Source of the DNA: Gigaspora rosea
Taxonomy: Eukaryota; Glomeromycota; Glomeromycetes; Diversisporales; Gigasporaceae
Direction: 5' to 3'
NCBI GenBank assembly: GCA_003550325.1
Contig: QKWP01000125.1
Location: 103,663 to 167,662, forward strand
DNA length: 64,000 bases
The notes under the pieces were generated by a model. That model made no database searches, was not told the DNA's origin, and saw nothing but the letters and a program-made list of their open reading frames with translations. The position numbers and the translations under genes were made by a program. This document shows, in pieces, positions 11,491-23,506 of the stretch; positions within the stretch are counted from its first letter, which is position 1, and each line of letters begins with the position of its first letter.

Positions 11491-14478
11491 ATGGTTTCTC
11501 CAAAAATCCTTAGAGTTACATGTCTCGTCCTTGGAATATTGATATTATGTAATTTGGTTTTGGCTCAAGGTAATGACAAATGGAAAAAAACAATAACACA
11601 TCGCGCTTTCCCTGAATATAAAATTGAATTTAAAGAGCCAACTATTTGTGATAAAACTGTTCAACAGGTTTATGCCATATTTATTTAGATTTGAATTATT
11701 ATTATTATTATTATTATTATTACTAACTTTTGATTAGTACTATGGATACCTTGTTGTTAATGGTACTAAAAATTTTTTCTATTGGTTTTTCGAATCGAGA
11801 AATAAACCTCAAGAAGATCCAATTGTTCTTTGGGTACTTAAATGCAGCAATTAAAGTAACTTCATTCGTTAAATCCTTAATTAAAATTTTATTTTAATAA
11901 TAATAGATTAACGGTGGCCCAGGGTATGGTGCTTTTAAAGTTACCTTTATAAAATCATTAAGATATATATTTTCATAGTTTTAAATTCTAATATCTGGCC
12001 GAAAAGGGTGAAAGATCGGCTTTTATTAAATTAGTGCTGGTTATTGACCTAAAAATATGGAATTACTTCTTGCACATTACACTGTTATTTCACCGTTATT
12101 CTTTTTAATCATACATGTAGATGCTCTTCTTTAGCTGCTTTATTCATCGAAGTTGGTCCTTGTAAATTAAAAAAAGGAGGAAATGACACAATACCTAATC
12201 CATACTCATGGAATAATAATGCTAGTATTATTTTCTTGGACCAGGTATTAAAAGAAAATTTTATATTTTATATTATTATATGAGAATAATCAATAAATAT
12301 AAATTTATCTTTATAGCCATCTAATACAGGGTATTCTTATGGTGATGATGTAGTCAATACTTCAGTCGCTGCCAGTGATATCTATGCATTTTTACAATTA
12401 TTTTTCCATCAATTTACCAATTATACACATTTGGATTTTCACATTGCTGGTGAATCGTAAGCATTGTTATGTTTTTTTATCTAAATAAATTTACAAAATA
12501 ACAATTATTTATAACATAATGCTAATAGATATGCTGGACACTTCATACCCGCCGTAGCCACAGAAATAGTTAATAATAATAACAATGCTTCAGAGAATAT
12601 TATCAATCTTGAATCCGTCTTGATCGGAAATGGCTTAGTAGAGCCTGTGAAACAATTCGAATCTTGTCCTCACATGGCTTGTAACTCAACTTATAAACCA
12701 GTACTAACAAATGATATCTGTCATCAAATGAGCGAAGATTTTCCTAAATGTGCTTCCGAAATTGAAAATTGCAATAAGTCACCAAATGTAGCCAATTGCG
12801 CTCTCGCTACGCGTGATTGTTATGATGCAATGATTAAACGTTATATGGATAATACCAATCAAAGTTTTTTTGATATAAGAAGAAAATGTGATGGGAAATA
12901 TTGTTTTTCGGAGGGTGATGACGTTGATATATTTGCTAATCTTAACAATACTAAGACTGAATAGATGTTGATACTTCGTTTGTATTTCAAGTGTGTAACA
13001 GAACAGGAGTTTTTACTGGTTTTTTTTATATCTGGTGACCTGTAAGCAATCTAAATTTATCAATTAATATGAATTAATATACAGTCATAACTGAGGTATA
13101 TTCCATCTGATGTATATCTCCATTTGCGAGCATAATAGCTTTTTTTTTTTAATGATAACAGGGATGACTGTGAATTAATTTTACTAAAAACACATCGTAT
13201 CTACAGTGTTTTACACATTTAGGCTGTTTGAAGTTGATTATTCGGTTAGCATCACTTTCCAGGACTCTCGGGGGGGGGGGGGGGGAAGGGGTAAAATATG
13301 AAACGAGCATATAAAAATGAACAAAGATGGGCCAATTTCATTGGTTGATGTAAATCAGGTGACTAGCGAAAACACCCATCGCTTTTATTGGTTATTCATT
13401 TTTCGGGTGAAACTTCAGTTGGGGGGTGAAAATTAACTTCAAATGGCCTTATGTGCATTATCAAAAAAATTGGCCATTGGCATTATATATGGTGTTCTGA
13501 GTAAAAATGTACACGCACAATAGATATAACTAATCTCTGAACTTAATATAAGAAAGGATATTAAAATATACAATAGATGAAAAGCACCATATAAAATTAA
13601 TTTATGCCGAAACATATATTTTTTAAGAAAAAGTATATTCTAAATAATATTTATTTTTAATTTAGGTCACTTCAATTCGATAAATTTATTTCACAACTTT
13701 TGGAAAGCAAGATTCGAGTATTAATATATGCAGGTACTGTAATCTTATAAATAATTTAATAACTTAGGTTGAGGTTGTAACGCACCTATAAAATTTGTGT
13801 AACATGAAATTAAAGCAACCAAAATAGTCCATTCTTTTTGTTAGTTAGAGTTAACGTGAGGTGAGAACAATGCATAAGCGAGAAGAGATGTTTTATAGTT
13901 AAAATTTATAAGGAATTTTTTTTTGTTAGAGCGCGAAGAGTAGTTTCATAAGAAAAATTATTTTTTTTCGATTTCACGTTACACCTGATCCTATGATCTG
14001 AATGCATTACAACGCACATGCGTTAAATTATATAGACCTTTTATATATAAACAATTTTTATCTAATTAATTTACTTATTATACCGATATTATTTTTATAG
14101 GCGATGCTGATTATCTTAGTAGCTGGTATGGTAAGTAATATCAAAGTCTTATTAGTAAAGATTCATTATATAAAGGGAATTTTAAATAAATTATCTTGAA
14201 CTAAAATTTATTATGGCGAGAGTTTAATTAATAAATATATATTTTTCAGGTGTTGAAGCCTGGGTAAAAGAACTTCAATGGAGTGGCAAGGAGGGCTTTA
14301 ATAATGCTAATGTTACCCAATGGATGACAAAAGACCCTGTTAAGTATGCTGGAGATGTTAGAACTTTTGAAAGATTACATTCTTGAGAATCTTTGAAGCC
14401 GGACATATGGTACCTTTTGACCAGCAAGGACCAAGTTTAGATTTCTTTAATAGATGGATATTCAAGGAAACGTTGTAA
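11491..14478 (+). CDS. Serine carboxypeptidase (S10 family), frame-disrupted in this sequence
   Basis: Family S10 enzymes remove C-terminal amino acids in the secretory pathway or vacuole. Inferred exons: 11491-11667, 11738-11833, 11907-11923, 12121-12244, 12317-12456, 12529-13041, 13666-13733, 14101-14130, 14250-14478 (about 464 codons, normal for the family). The start gives a signal peptide ([17 protein letters not shown]). [19 protein letters not shown] is assembled across a 17-base exon. The nucleophile Ser is in [14 protein letters not shown], the Asp in LIYAG|DADYL, the His in [11 protein letters not shown]. Three frame breaks are visible: near 12958-12970 (before [18 protein letters not shown]), in the T-run near 13020-13028 (one T too many), and near 14380 just before the His motif. 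They are pseudogene lesions or sequencing errors; every splice site and active-site motif is kept. Confidence 0.85.
13219..13451. mobile_element. MITE in carboxypeptidase intron, with 16-G run
   Basis: Imperfect terminal inverted repeats TTAGGCTGTTTGAAGTTGAT / TTAACTTCAAATGGCCTTA bound about 230 bp inside the 624-bp intron between exons 6 and 7. It contains a run of 16 G at 13270-13285. The insertion explains why this intron is long. Confidence 0.6.
13855..14005 (+). repeat. Dispersed AT-rich repeat, copy 1
   Basis: Shares an ordered block pattern with copies near 20050-20215, 22478-22605 and (reverse) 22905-23095: GAGAACTGG-like start, TATAGTTTATACCAAAATTTTA, a T-run, TAGTTTCATA, GTTACACCTGATCCT. 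It lies in the intron between carboxypeptidase exons 7 and 8. It may be a non-autonomous element. Confidence 0.6.
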
Positions 14479-16650
14479 ACAGTATGGAATCATGTTAAAT
14501 AGCTTAGATTATTTGCTGTTTTACATTTCTTAACCTAGAGATTTTTTTTAATCCATGTACGTTGTACATACATATCTATACTTTATGCTATTTTTAGAAA
14601 TTTTAGTTTCAATTGATTTCTCTATTAATAATTCAGTTAGTTTTAATAAAACAAACTTATATTTAACATAGTAATTAAGGTATATTGATCTACTTAATTA
14701 TTTGAAATCAAGTTTCTTAATAAACTTTCAATTAGCTTCAAAAATGAATAAAACATTATTGAAATATTGTATTACGTATCGTCTAAGTTTGTAAAAATTT
14801 AAGTGAATAAAACTAAAAAAAAATTATTTTTACCTATTTAACAAAATAACTACATGATTCAATATACAAATAAATGGTACACTATTGTAAAAATTGATAT
14901 ACACTTAGAGTCTTTATAACTTTTATTTTTAGATCAGTGTAAGAAATCTGGATTGAAAATTTGTTCTTATGAGAACATGTTTATTTGATTTAATGTTCTC
15001 AAAATTTAATCATGTTCCCAACTAATAAATATATATCTCTCTCTTACACACTCTCATGTACTCAAATAATGAACATATTTAAAACAAATTAATATTCACT
15101 GATAATAAATATTTCCCACTTTATACATTGTGGTTGGATTTTTATTATTAGCTGCCTTTCTATAATACCCTAACGCCTTGATTTTTATATAATCTCCATA
15201 CATTAGTTGTACATCTACCATATCATTATCTGCTGTTTCTTTAAATGATTGAGTGGCCTGTTTCCACGTATTTCTATTTCATATTATGACCGTCGAGAAT
15301 GTTGAAATGGAGAAAATAAAATAAGCTTTCTAATATTTTTGCAGTAATATTACCTGTATGTGCATATGCATTTTTTTTTGCATTTTTTTTGTCGATAATT
15401 ATTAAAAGATTTCAGATCTTAAAAATTCAATACACTTGCAAATTTCAGCTTTTTATCAAAATTCAAGTTATATTCCTTATTTAAATGTCCAAATTTGACC
15501 CAACATTTCTCTTTCTTTAGCAAGACCAAAAATAGTGATACAAGTAGAAAATCAAATGAATCGATTAGTTGTAAATTTGACAACTAATCGATTTGGATTT
15601 TAAAACTCAACTTAGCCAATTAATCGATTTCGATCGATAGATCGATTGATCAACTGATCATTTAAGAATATCACCCGGTTATTGGCCTTCTAATAATTTT
15701 CATTTATTAATTTATTCAATTAATTGATTAGTTGTCCAATCAATTAGTCGGTCAATCTATTACTCAACCAATTGATAGACGACTAATAGATTAAAAAATT
15801 TTCATTGATTTTTATCACCACCAAAAAACTTTATAATTTCATGGCAACCATTTATACGTTTTAGACTTGATATTTCAGTAATATGTACAATCAACTCTCT
15901 AAGTCCAACCATTCTAAGTGCAACTTCTTTCTAAATGCAACTTTAACTCCGATCATGATTTTAGATTAGAGATGCGTAAGTTAGGTGCTCCACCTGAGAT
16001 GCCTATAAATTCTCTTTTTTAAAGCTTTATTTTCCTTTTCCGTCTGAAGCTGGCTTTCAGTAGAAATTGAGAAGCTAAAGTTTTTAGTATGTCCGTCAAA
16101 TTCGGATATCAAGCTTGAAAGTTTTGATATTAATTTATATCATACTTAAATTTCAATATGACGCGTTGCAAATCATAATTATTTGACTTTGATATTATTG
16201 TGTTTCTTTTACAAACTTTTTGATTACTCGATCTCGGACGTGGCTCTGCGTGACTGTGTTGTACAACTATCTTACAATATATATTGCAGGGTGTAATATT
16301 CAGTACAATCAACTCTATAATTGCCTGATAAAAAAAAGTTCATAATATAAATTACTGTGTTTTTAAAAACAAAATCTTTATTCCCGAAATAATATAAGTT
16401 TGTAATGTTTATATCATTATATCCAAAATTTTAGAAATTCTTTATAAAAAGAATTGATGTATGCAAATATCCAATGTTACCATATTTTAATTATATTTTT
16501 AAATTAGCTAATTTGTATTTATTCTCAATATTATTATTAATGCAAATTATCATGTGAATAATTGATATAAAATGTTAGAATTTTTTATTAATTTGAAATA
16601 TTTCATATTTATTTACCAGAAAAGATGAGGGTTTAATACAATAATTATTT
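14479..16650. other. Intergenic AT-rich DNA, no gene seen
   Basis: No supported coding region. A perfect 14-bp hairpin (AATCGATTAGTTGT / ACAACTAATCGATT) lies at about 15558-15593, followed to about 15790 by many ATCGATT / GATTAGTTG words in both orientations. Confidence 0.5.
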
Positions 16651-16651
16651 A

Positions 16652-16792
16652 TTATCCGGCAAACTCATTTATATGATCATGAAAAAATTTCTTGCTGTTA
16701 TTTTTTTCATGCGTTACAACGTAATCATGTTTATTCAAATTAAAACTCAGTGAGTGACTCCCTACCAATCATGATCATAAATTGCCGGATAA
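16652..16792. mobile_element. Foldback MITE
   Basis: TTATCCGGCAAACTCATTTA followed by TATGATCATG at the left is mirrored by CATGATCATAAATTGCCGGATAA at the right (about 25-bp arms, 141 bp overall). It has no coding capacity and abuts another foldback at 16797. Confidence 0.65.
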
Positions 16793-16796
16793 CACC

Positions 16797-16911
16797 ATTA
16801 TTGGGCAAATTGTCGAATATGGTTATTTGACAAATGATTGGCACACGTGCCGCTTTGCGGCACGTGCTCATTTGCCAAATTTCCGTTATTCAACAATTTT
16901 TGCCCAATAAT
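16797..16911. mobile_element. Foldback MITE with GC-rich apical hairpin
   Basis: ATTATTGGGCAAA / TTTGCCCAATAAT arms, a second inner pair CAAATG / CATTTG, and an apex ACGTGCCGC-TTT-GCGGCACGT. Nearly the whole 115 bp can fold back. The apex is the only GC-rich segment nearby. Confidence 0.7.
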
Positions 16912-17840
16912 TTTTTCTTTTTGCTGCTGTTAATTGGAATGCTTTCATAGTTGGTGTTGAGTTTTGTTGCGTTATATTGGCACTTTTTTCGTCATTTGGT
17001 GTTTTCTTGTGTGATTATAGAGATAAGATTTCCATTTTTTTTTGTCTGTATTATGTTGGTGTACTCTTCTTTTCTATAACGAGATTATTTGGTGTAGGTG
17101 GCTATCACGAATCGTTCTTTAGCAATTCTTCTGAAGTCTATGTTTGTCGTATGCTGTTAAAATGTTGTTTGTGCTAGTCATTAGTTGGGACTTAGTTAGG
17201 GTTAGGGTTAGAGTTTGGATATAGTTAATCATGCTAGTGATCTAGGAAAATAGAGCGACGCAAAGGCAATAGCCGTAGTGAGCAACTATTGATTGAGTTT
17301 GCTTCGCTTACCCTCGTAAGTGTTGCTGAGTGTAATCAAAGCATGATGTATTCGTTTCCTGAAATTTTTAATAAATGTATATTATAGTTGTATTACATAA
17401 AAATAATGTAAGGTTTAGGCCGCAGTTAAGTATTTAGGTTTACTTAGATATATGTCTGAGTTTTTATTCTTAGCATTAGATTTAAAAAAATGAAATTTCT
17501 TTCATTATTGTAGAAAGTTCCTATTAAATTTAATAAAGATAAAAGCAAGGTCTCACCTTAACATTTAAAAAAAAATAAAAAAAATAATGTAAAAAAGTAT
17601 GCGTATTTCTAATGCGATTAATCGCATAACATGTAATTAGTATAAATATATTAAACTTTTTTGGTTACACAAAAGGGTGGTAACGGTCATCATTGGTTAT
17701 AGTTAGTAATATTCATAATAATAATAAATATTTAAAAAAAAAGAATAAATAGAAAAAGTTATAAATAAAAAAAAGACAGAAAAAAAATATATAAATAAAG
17801 TATCACGTGAAAATCTAATCTAGATTTAGATAAAAAATAA
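16912..17840. other. No supported gene
   Basis: A 66-codon frame at 16977-17177 has no recognisable domain. Three TTAGGG-like units occur at about 17194-17212. The remainder is AT-rich. Confidence 0.4.
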
Positions 17841-17849
17841 CTTAAAAAA

Positions 17850-18190
17850 ATTAAATATTAAAAAAATTAAAATAAAAAAAATTTTAAATAGAAAATTATT
17901 TAAAAAAATAAAAGTAAAAAAAACATTATACTGTAAAAAAAAAAAAAAAATTAAANNNNNNNNNNNNNNNNNNNNNNNNNNNAAAAAAAAAAAAAAAATT
18001 AAATATTAAAAAAATTAAAATAAAAAATTTTAAATAGAAAATTATTTAAAAAAATAAAATTAAAAAAAAACATTATACTGTAAATAAAAAAAAATTAAAT
18101 ATTAAAAAAATTAAAATAAAAAAAAATTTTAAATAGAAAATTATTTAAAAATTTTAAAATTAAAAAAAAACATTATACAGTAAATAAAAA
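17850..18190. repeat. A-rich tandem repeat spanning an assembly gap
   Basis: Units of about 90-105 bases (TTAAATATTAAAAAAATTAA ... ATTTTAAATAGAAAATTATTT ... AACATTATACTGTAAA) occur before and after a run of Ns. The gap is very likely a collapsed or unresolved part of this array. Confidence 0.8.
17956..17982. other. Assembly gap (27 Ns)
   Basis: Run of N inside an A-rich tandem repeat. Its real length is unknown. Confidence 0.99.
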
Positions 18191-18326
18191 AAAGAAAATT
18201 AATAAAAATAATATAAAAACTAAAAAAAAGTAAAACAAACAATAAAAAAAAATATTAAAAAAAAAAATTAAAAACAAAAAAAAAATAAATACTATAATAT
18301 AATAAAAAAAGGTTTTAGTTTATGCT

Positions 18327-19528
18327 GACCTGTCACAATGGTGATCCTGTGATCAACAATCATACTTGATCACGTGGGCAGTTTTTTTTATATAGAAGTT
18401 GGAACTAGTTTTATTTTTATATATAAAACTGATCAAAACCAGTTTTAACATATACAGCTCGGATCTAATCCGTGGAGCTCAAAGTAATAATTACACAATT
18501 TTTTCAATACGTACATATTTTATTAATTTAATTTATTAACTGCAGTCAATTACAATATTATAGCTATAAATGGTGGTGAAATTCATTTTATTTTTTTAAT
18601 TTCAACAATAATTTCAAAATTAATTATAAAACAACTATTGTATTTGATTGAGTTTAGTTTTAATTAATATTTTATATAATTTAAATTAATTTTTAATAAT
18701 AAAAAATTAATTTCACCAATTTCACCAATTTTAATATTATATAATTTCAACAATTTCAACAAAAAATTTTCATTAAGAAAAGTAATTTTACCACTATCTA
18801 TAATTATGCACTATAAATCCTGTATATCCTTTGTACTTAGCAAAAAACAAATAAAATAAAAAAATAAAAATTTTCACACACACAAAGAAAAGAACCAAAG
18901 GCTTAAAGAACGAAGATAATAAAAGCAATAAAAACTACAACAACAACACTAACATAGAAAAGAAAAAAGAATAACCCAAACCAAGAAAAAAAAAAGAAGA
19001 AGAAAAGAGAAATGAAAGCTCCAAAATGATGACATCAAAAACTACAAAATAACTTTAGATCAAGTTAAATCTACAGAAGAAAAGAAGATTAGTTCAAGCT
19101 GAGAAAAAGAAAAAAACTACTAAAAAAGTAGGCACAAGACTACTGCTCCATTCTCTAGAAATGATGACACCTACTATAGCAGATCTACAAAATCCAAAAA
19201 AGAAAGTATTAGAACAAAAAAAAGTCAAATAACAAAAAAAACTACATAGCTTAGAAATCTGTTCTAGTTTCCACTACTAGGTATTCCAGAAAGCAACCCT
19301 ACAAATATAAAAAAGTTAGTACAAGTTCAAAGAGAAAAAAAAACCCACTTACAAGGCAGTGAGATCTCAGTTTTTCTAGTAAAGCAATAAAAAAAAAACA
19401 TGAAGGAAAAAGCAAAAAGCAGATCTAGATAAAAAACAAACCTTATCTAGATTAGGAGCAAACTGACCTAAATCTAGAACTGGCCACTGAATTGGCTGAT
19501 CCTATTAGAGTTGCCATGGTGACAGGTC
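18327..19528. mobile_element. Candidate 1.2-kb element with GACCTGTCAC ends
   Basis: GACCTGTCACAATGG at the left and CCATGGTGACAGGTC at the right are inverted repeats, flanked by GCT on both sides (possible 3-bp duplication). The interior is AT-rich, then strongly A/purine-rich on the + strand (18840-19450), with no open coding region. Confidence 0.5.
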
Positions 19529-20570
19529 GCTATTTATAATTTTCTATAAAAAAAATAATTAAAGAAAATAAAAAACAATTAAAAAAAATTAAATGATTAA
19601 ATAAAAAATTATTAAATATAATAATAATAAAAAAGAAAAAAAATTAAACGATTAAATATAATAATAATAAAAAGTTAAAAAATTAAATGATTAAATATAA
19701 TAATAATATAAATGATTAAATATAATAATAATAAAAAAGTAAAAAGTTAGCTGATTAAATATAATAATAAAAAAAATAAAAAAGTAAAAAAAAAACATAA
19801 AATAAAAAAATATAAAATAAAAAAAAAACAATAGAAAATTTAAAAAATTAAAAATAAAAAAATAAAAAAAAAATAAAAAAAAACTAATAATAATTTAAAA
19901 AAATAAAAAAATAATTTGATAATAAAAATTAAAACAAATTAAATAAAAGAATTAATTTAGCATTCAAGTAGTGAAATTTACTAGTAATTATCTATTTTGC
20001 ATAATTATATGTAGTAAAACAAATAAAAATTAAATCTCTTTAATATTGGAGAACTAGAATGGAGCAGAGGGTATATTTATACCAAAATTTTACAAGAATT
20101 TTTTTTTGTATAAAAAAAAGTAGTTTCATAGGCAAAATTTTTAGTTAGAAGTGATTTTTTAAAAATTTTTAATTTTTGTTATACAAAATTGTTTTGCATG
20201 TTATATCTGATCCTTAATTCCTAAAAAAAAATAGAAAAATATTTAAAAAAATAAAAAAATAAATTAAAAAAAAAAAAGAAAAATAAATACTATAAAATAT
20301 AAAAAAATAAAAAAAATTAAAAAAAATTAAATAATTAAATAAAAAATTAAATGATTAAATAAAAATAAAATAAAATAAAATAAAAAAATTAATTTAGAAA
20401 AAAAGTTTAATAAAAAAGAATAAAAAATTAGATAAAAAACGTGCTTGCTTTATTTATTTATTGTTTCTTGCGCATATATGCAATATTGTGGGAATAAAAA
20501 TTCTGGCCTTACTATGATGCTTTTAGAGTTGAATAGATATTTTTAAGTGGATAAGTTTTATAGATATACC
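19529..20570. other. A-rich low-complexity DNA
   Basis: Long A-rich simple sequence built of ATTAAATATAATAATAATAA-like words. It includes one copy of the dispersed repeat family at about 20050-20215. No gene. Confidence 0.6.
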
Positions 20571-20919
20571 ATATGGGGTGATTTCAATAGAAACAGCCCA
20601 TTTTTTACAATTTTTTGAAAATTGAGCTTTTATTAGATTCATATAAATTTTGACATGATTGACATTTTTCAATTATAAATGAAAGTTGATTTGCATAATA
20701 AAAAATCAAGATAATGTAAAAGAAAAATTACACGAGGCTGCATAGAACCAACATATCATGAGATTACCTGATAGTCACCTGTTTACCTTTAACCAATAAA
20801 AATTGTGAAATTTGATTAATCCCAGATCAGTCCGAAAATCAAAACAAACGATTAAACTCAATTATCTCAAAATAAAATATATGTAAAAATGAGCTGTTTC
20901 TATTGAAATCACCCCATAT
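20571..20919. mobile_element. ATATGGGGTG MITE, copy A
   Basis: ATATGGGGTGATTTCAATAG and its reverse complement bound about 350 bp; the near-perfect arms run about 27 bp. The interior is shared with copies at 61341-61688 and 63364-63711 (ACTGATC, CTACGCAGCC-like, ATTATCTTGATTTTTTATTA, TCAATCATGTCAAAATTTAT). The arm sequence after GGGGTG differs from the other copies but is the same at both ends. Confidence 0.85.
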
Positions 20920-22477
20920 AGAGATAACCAGAAATTTACTTTATTCCTACCATTGTATATATGCGCTATAGATGTAATCTGTTATCTATTTTTACTATAG
21001 CTTTTAGAAATTCCTATCGCTAGTTAATACTGTATTTATCGGGTACCTGATATATATCAAATTAATAAAAATTTTTAAGTAGTAAAAATTATTTTTTATA
21101 TCATAAAGGATAAATTTTTTTGAATATATAGAATACCTGCATTGTAAACTATGATTTAAAATTATAATATATATATAGATTTAAAATTTATTTTTATTAC
21201 ATATACACATCAAGGTACCTGATATATTCAAACTATACGATATATGTATAGTAGGTCATTGATATGTAGTATTTTATATATTTTTCAATTATAGTAACAT
21301 GGTATCCAATAGGTAACTGATAATTAGATTTTGACCTGTATATATAAGTTTGAATTTCTCTCTTAATAAACAAATACAGTTAATTACAAATATTAAAGTT
21401 TAACTTTAGCAAATGGAGTTCACTACTGTAATATAATTAGACCTGCTGGTTTTTTAAAAAAATTTTGTGATAAAATTAAAGCATTATTCTGGTACTATGT
21501 TGACTTGAGTAATATCTATATAATTAAACTACAAAGAATATATAATAATATCTAATACTAGAAAAGTAAAATTAATATAGCTATGGTAATACAATTGTAA
21601 AAGGTATGTGACAACTTAATGAATTAGACAAATACAAAAGTAAAAGACAAGAAAAAAATTTGTTACAGTAATACAAATACCAATATTGTAAATAAACTAA
21701 GTGCATAAGATAAAAATTTGGGATTAGGGCCTTAATATTAGAGTTTTTAAAGTTAGAATAATATTTACTATATGTATAAATTTCATTCCTATCATTTTAA
21801 ATTAGTGCACCAAGATTGATTTAATTGGTTTTTGTATATTTTTGCTTTTTTCTTCTTTTTTGCATATTTGGATTCTATATTAGGCTGCACTCTCTAACTG
21901 GCTATTTCTTCTCTAGAAGTTTGTATTACTTATGCAATTAAGTAGAATTAGTAAATTGGTATGGGTTAATATTCAGTGATGCACCAATAAATTTCATGCT
22001 AGCATATTGATAAAAGGCATTTGAATTATATTTTAAATAAAAATACATTAAAAATTTTTTTGATTGATCAAATATATATTTATTTGATCAATCAGTATTA
22101 TTGATTATTAATTGTGTTATACACACTTTATCTTTCTAGAGGTCTGATATCTAATTATCACACTTATTTTTGCTACTCTTTATTTTTTTCATCTGCTGAC
22201 CTTTCTATATCACCCACATTCTCTTTATTTAACAACAACTTTAAAATTTGGCACGTTTTAAATTTTTTTTATCTTTAAATAATTTTTCGCTCATTAACTT
22301 TTATACTATTTTATAACACTTACATTAACCTAACACTTTAACTTGTTAATTTATCAGAATAAAAACAAGATTGTTGGTTTTCAACACCAGTATGAAGATC
22401 AATATCAAAAAAATAAACAAAAAAAATAAACAAAAATTAAAACCAATAAATGTTAAGTAGTTAATAGTTAGGGTTAG
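20920..22477. other. AT-rich intergenic DNA, no gene seen
   Basis: Only chance frames. Short TTAGGG-like units occur near 22471. Confidence 0.5.
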
Positions 22478-22605
22478 GGTGAAGTATAGTATATAGTAAA
22501 ATTTTGCAAGAAATGTTTTTTCTTTAAAAAAGGTTGTTCATAAATAAAATTTTGAATTTAAGGTATTTTTTAACAAAACAACAAAAATTTTATATTACAT
22601 CTGAT
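22478..22605 (+). repeat. Dispersed AT-rich repeat, copy 3
   Basis: Ordered blocks AGTAAAATTTTGCAAGAAAT, GTTCATAAATAAAATTTTGA and ACATCTGATC match the copies near 13855, 20050 and 22905. The small frame overlapping it is not a gene. Confidence 0.55.
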
Positions 22606-22857
22606 CTTTACATTACACTGCAATTCAAAAATTTGATTGGTAAAAATCATTATAGTGTTGAATACAAGTGGTGCATTTTAGTAATCTCGAATAAAAAAAT
22701 TACTTATAGTCTCAAATAAATTATTAAAATTAAAAGCAATGATATTACAATATTGAATAATTATATATTAACTATCATAATATACAATATTATTTAATAA
22801 AAACATAATTAAAAATAAATATTAACTTATTAAATTAAAAAAAGAAGTTTGCTATTT

Positions 22858-23186
22858 ATCACTACTGGTGATCATCACCGGTGTTCAATTTACCAATTAA
22901 AATTCAGGATCAGGTGTAACATGTAGATCAATTTTTGTGTAACAAAAGCAAAAAATTTTTAAAAAATTCCTAAAACTGCTTCTAACCTAAAATTTTGCCT
23001 GTGAAACTACTTTTTTTTATGCAAAAAAAAAAATTCCTCATAAAATTTTGGTATAAACTATACCCCCTGCCCCATCCCAGTTCTCACCCTTACCCTAATA
23101 TTAAAGAGATTTAATTTTTATTTAGTTTGTTTTGTTTATTTTGTTTTATGCATTGTAGATCACCGGTGATGATCACCAGTGGTGAT
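22858..23186. mobile_element. MITE with GGTGATCATCACC ends containing the dispersed repeat
   Basis: Inverted ends ATCACTACTGGTGATCATCA / TGATGATCACCAGTGGTGAT bound 329 bp. The interior (about 22905-23095) is a full copy of the dispersed repeat in reverse orientation, suggesting that the dispersed copies may be internal parts of this element type. Confidence 0.7.
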
Positions 23187-23506
23187 TTGTAGTAATTTTC
23201 TTAAAAAATACATATAACAGAAGTTATTGAAGTTTGCAAAAAGATATTTTTTTATTAATATTTTAATATAATTTAATAATAATTTTTACTATAGAATTTG
23301 CTATATATTTATAATTAAACTAATTTAATGTCCTAATAATTTATATAGTATTATACAATAAAAGTATATGGCTTAAATTGTATTTAATCATTTGTCTAAA
23401 GTAACAACTTTAAATATCCAATATAAATTCTTAAATAGTGTTACTTTATATATAAAGTTGCTATTCTAAATAAGTTGCTAATTAAATGCAACATAATACA
23501 AATTAT
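23187..23506. other. AT-rich DNA 3' of the Sel1-kinase gene
   Basis: No gene or clear repeat. The adjacent gene ends at 23507 and is transcribed leftward, so this interval should hold its 3' untranslated region. Confidence 0.4.

Noticed and set aside
12620..12964. 114-codon frame as a separate small gene
   Set aside because: It is part of carboxypeptidase exon 6 and joins the neighbouring exons in frame.
17194..17212. TTAGGG-like units (also near 22471 and 40949) as telomere remnants
   Set aside because: Only two or three units each, in unrelated contexts; too short to support an interstitial telomere.
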